From contig JASFQI010000243.1 of the NCBI GenBank assembly GCA_050115555.1, positions 1 to 7,484 of the forward strand: a stretch of 7,484 nt of DNA, read 5' to 3'. This stretch comes from JASFQI01 sp050115555 (GTDB taxonomy: Bacteria > Desulfobacterota > DSM-4660 > Desulfatiglandales > HGW-15). A model generated the notes under the pieces. That model had not been told where the DNA came from, ran no database searches, and was given only the letters and a program-made list of their open reading frames with translations. Shown here piece after piece: positions 6,436 through 7,484 of the stretch; position 1 is the first letter of the stretch, and the number at the start of each line of letters is the position of its first letter. Made by a program: the position numbers and the translations under genes.

Positions 6436-6505
6436 TTCCGAAGGCTTTTTTATTTCTCCCGCCCTCTTTTCATGAGCCCGGAAAGACCCCCCCGCAAGGT
6501 AGGCC

Positions 6506-6919
6506 ATGATTCCCCGGCACGAACAGCCCGGTCGATGGTCCGGAAGGACCGTGGCGAAGTATGCTCTGCTGCAGCTTCCTGGAACGGCTCTCCTGATCGC
6601 CATCCTCCTCTTCCTTCGTGAGCGTCTGGGGCTCTCGGGATGGACGGTCCTGGGGATCACGGCTCTTTGGGCGGCCAAGGACGTGTGCCTGTTTCCGTTT
6701 GTGTGGCGGGCCTATGAAACAAGGTCGTCAGCAAGAGATCCAATGGTTGGGGAGGAGGCGGTTGCCTGGGGACGATTGGATCCTTCGGGGTATGTTCGAG
6801 TGAGGGGGGAACTCTGGAAAGCCCGCCTGGTGGACTCGGGGCAACCCCTGGAGAAAGGGGAGGGTGCTCTTGTCACTGGGAGAAACGGACTGACCCTGCT
6901 CTTGAAGAGAAGGCCGTGA
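6506..6919 (+). CDS. NfeD-like small membrane protein
   Basis: 137 residues. Two membrane helices (about 17-37 and 44-66) are followed by a cytosolic C-terminal domain (about 83-136) with the NfeD OB-fold pattern: WGRLDPSGYVRVRGELWKAR, then EKGEGALVTGRNGLTLLLK. This is the short NfeD form, without the ClpP-like protease domain of long NfeD1b proteins. Such proteins often accompany stomatin/SPFH proteins and are thought to assist membrane-domain organisation or quality control, but no stomatin gene is in view. AAGG lies 6 nt before ATG 6506. The gene follows the FHA kinase by 70 nt with no clear terminator between, so they are probably co-transcribed. Its last 47 bp overlap the convergent ATP-grasp gene. 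The family assignment is fairly firm; its specific role is unknown. Confidence 0.8.
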   Translation: MIPRHEQPGRWSGRTVAKYALLQLPGTALLIAILLFLRERLGLSGWTVLGITALWAAKDVCLFPFVWRAYETRSSARDPMVGEEAVAWGRLDPSGYVRVRGELWKARLVDSGQPLEKGEGALVTGRNGLTLLLKRRP

Positions 6920-7484
6920 GAGAGGGAAGACGGTTCTGCACAACGCCGGTGGGCTGGTGGTATGAACCGCTCAAGGCATCTTGCATCCAATCGAGGATCG
7001 CCCTTCGGAACAAGCGTTCATAGCCTTTGAGACCTCCCAGTCCCTTTCGGCCGAAGAGGAAGTTGATTTCTACGACGAGGGATTCTCCACCGCAGGCTGG
7101 AAACATGATGTCAAAGGCGGCGAGATCGATGCCCAGGCCTTGGGCAAGGGCTCTCGCCTGCCGTCGGCCCTTTTGTTGTGTTTCCGGCAACAGGTCGAAA
7201 TCGATTCGGGCCCCTTTGGAAACGTTGTTGTAAAACGCATCGCCTCCCACACGGAAGTAGCTGACCACCTGATGCCCCATCACGACTACCCGCAGGTCTC
7301 GACCGCTGTTCTCAATCCATTCCTGTACCAGGACAGGTTCGTCTCGAGGAAGCCGGCTAAGGCACTCCATGCATTCTTCCAGGCAGCGGATGGGAAAAAC
7401 GGCCGATCCTCCTCCGCCGGAATCGCCCTTGAGTACGAAGGGAAGGGGGATGGGGGAGGGTTTGTTTTTCAATTCGGTTGCCGC
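6873..7484 (-). CDS. RimK-like ATP-grasp ligase, C-terminal part (5' end outside window)
   Basis: A frame enters from the right edge and continues for 203 residues to TGA 6873-6875. A TTG at 7470-7472 could be read as a start, but the frame stays open to the edge and the protein begins inside the fold, so the gene is truncated by the window. Visible ATP-grasp elements are FVLKGDSGGGGSAVF (nucleotide-binding lysine and glycine loop), EWIE, RDLRVVVMG (RimK-type RD-R-V), NNVSKGARIDF, AFDIMFP, and VVEINFLFGRKGLGG with the metal-binding Glu and Asn. Enzymes of this fold join a carboxylate to an amine or thiol using ATP through an acyl-phosphate. The RimK/glutathione-synthetase side is indicated, but the substrate is not. 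About 30 residues after the domain (from SYHQPTG) look like a poorly conserved tail, which overlaps the NfeD-like gene by 47 bp. Confidence 0.85.
   Translation of the reverse strand, partial: AATELKNKPSPIPLPFVLKGDSGGGGSAVFPIRCLEECMECLSRLPRDEPVLVQEWIENSGRDLRVVVMGHQVVSYFRVGGDAFYNNVSKGARIDFDLLPETQQKGRRQARALAQGLGIDLAAFDIMFPACGGESLVVEINFLFGRKGLGGLKGYERLFRRAILDWMQDALSGSYHQPTGVVQNRLPSLTAFSSRAGSVRFSQ

Noticed and set aside
6436..6505. Terminator between the FHA kinase and NfeD genes (a T-run at about 6446-6451)
   Set aside because: No stem precedes the T-run, so it does not qualify as an intrinsic terminator.
5842..6678. 278-codon minus-strand ORF
   Set aside because: It is antisense to the HATPase domain of the FHA kinase and the start of the NfeD gene, with no recognisable motif.
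1..7484. CRISPR array, tRNA/rRNA genes, insertion sequence ends or a known defence system
   Set aside because: I found no regularly spaced repeats, no cloverleaf-like sequence, no transposase motif and no known defence domain. The left fragment is too short to judge.

Overview
The window is ordinary chromosomal DNA of a Gram-negative bacterium. The moderately GC-rich core, the hybrid and FHA/GAF histidine kinases, the LivJ-type periplasmic binding protein without its transporter, and the RimK-like ATP-grasp protein with an EINxxFGRxGLGG-type motif together suggest a Desulfobacterota (deltaproteobacterial) genome. That placement is inferred from gene style only, since no marker gene is present.

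Layout. Positions 1-178 hold the C-terminal end of an unrecognised AT-rich gene (+). Positions 179-415 are non-coding and include a short, very GC-rich island that folds into strong hairpins inside otherwise AT-rich sequence. An unrecognised 76-codon ORF (416-646, +) meets the next gene stop to stop. On the minus strand, a periplasmic substrate-binding protein gene (3115-4368) is followed by a membrane hybrid histidine kinase/response regulator gene (643-3027), separated by 87 nt that contain a perfect hairpin. A control region (4369-4725) carries back-to-back candidate sigma-70 promoters. The plus-strand unit that leaves it encodes a soluble FHA-GAF histidine kinase (4726-6435) and a small NfeD-like membrane protein (6506-6919). 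The right edge holds the 3' part of an ATP-grasp ligase gene (minus strand, 6873-7484), whose tail overlaps the NfeD gene tail to tail.

How the genes may work together. The minus-strand pair looks like a sensing module: an orphan LivJ-type binding protein next to a kinase with a periplasmic domain, a HAMP-like segment, GAF, HisKA/HATPase and a terminal receiver. No permease or ATPase gene is visible, so the binding protein may present a ligand to the kinase rather than feed a transporter. The divergent kinase has no membrane segment. Its FHA domain should read phosphothreonine and its GAF domain a small ligand or another protein, so it is probably an intracellular counterpart. Neither kinase has a DNA-binding response regulator or Hpt partner in the window.

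The points most worth a second look are the orphan binding-protein/kinase pair, the HNIKN H-box of the FHA kinase, a duplicated Shine-Dalgarno element with mutually exclusive hairpins before the binding-protein gene, and the hairpin-rich GC island at the left edge. I see no CRISPR array, tRNA, rRNA, insertion sequence or complete defence system.
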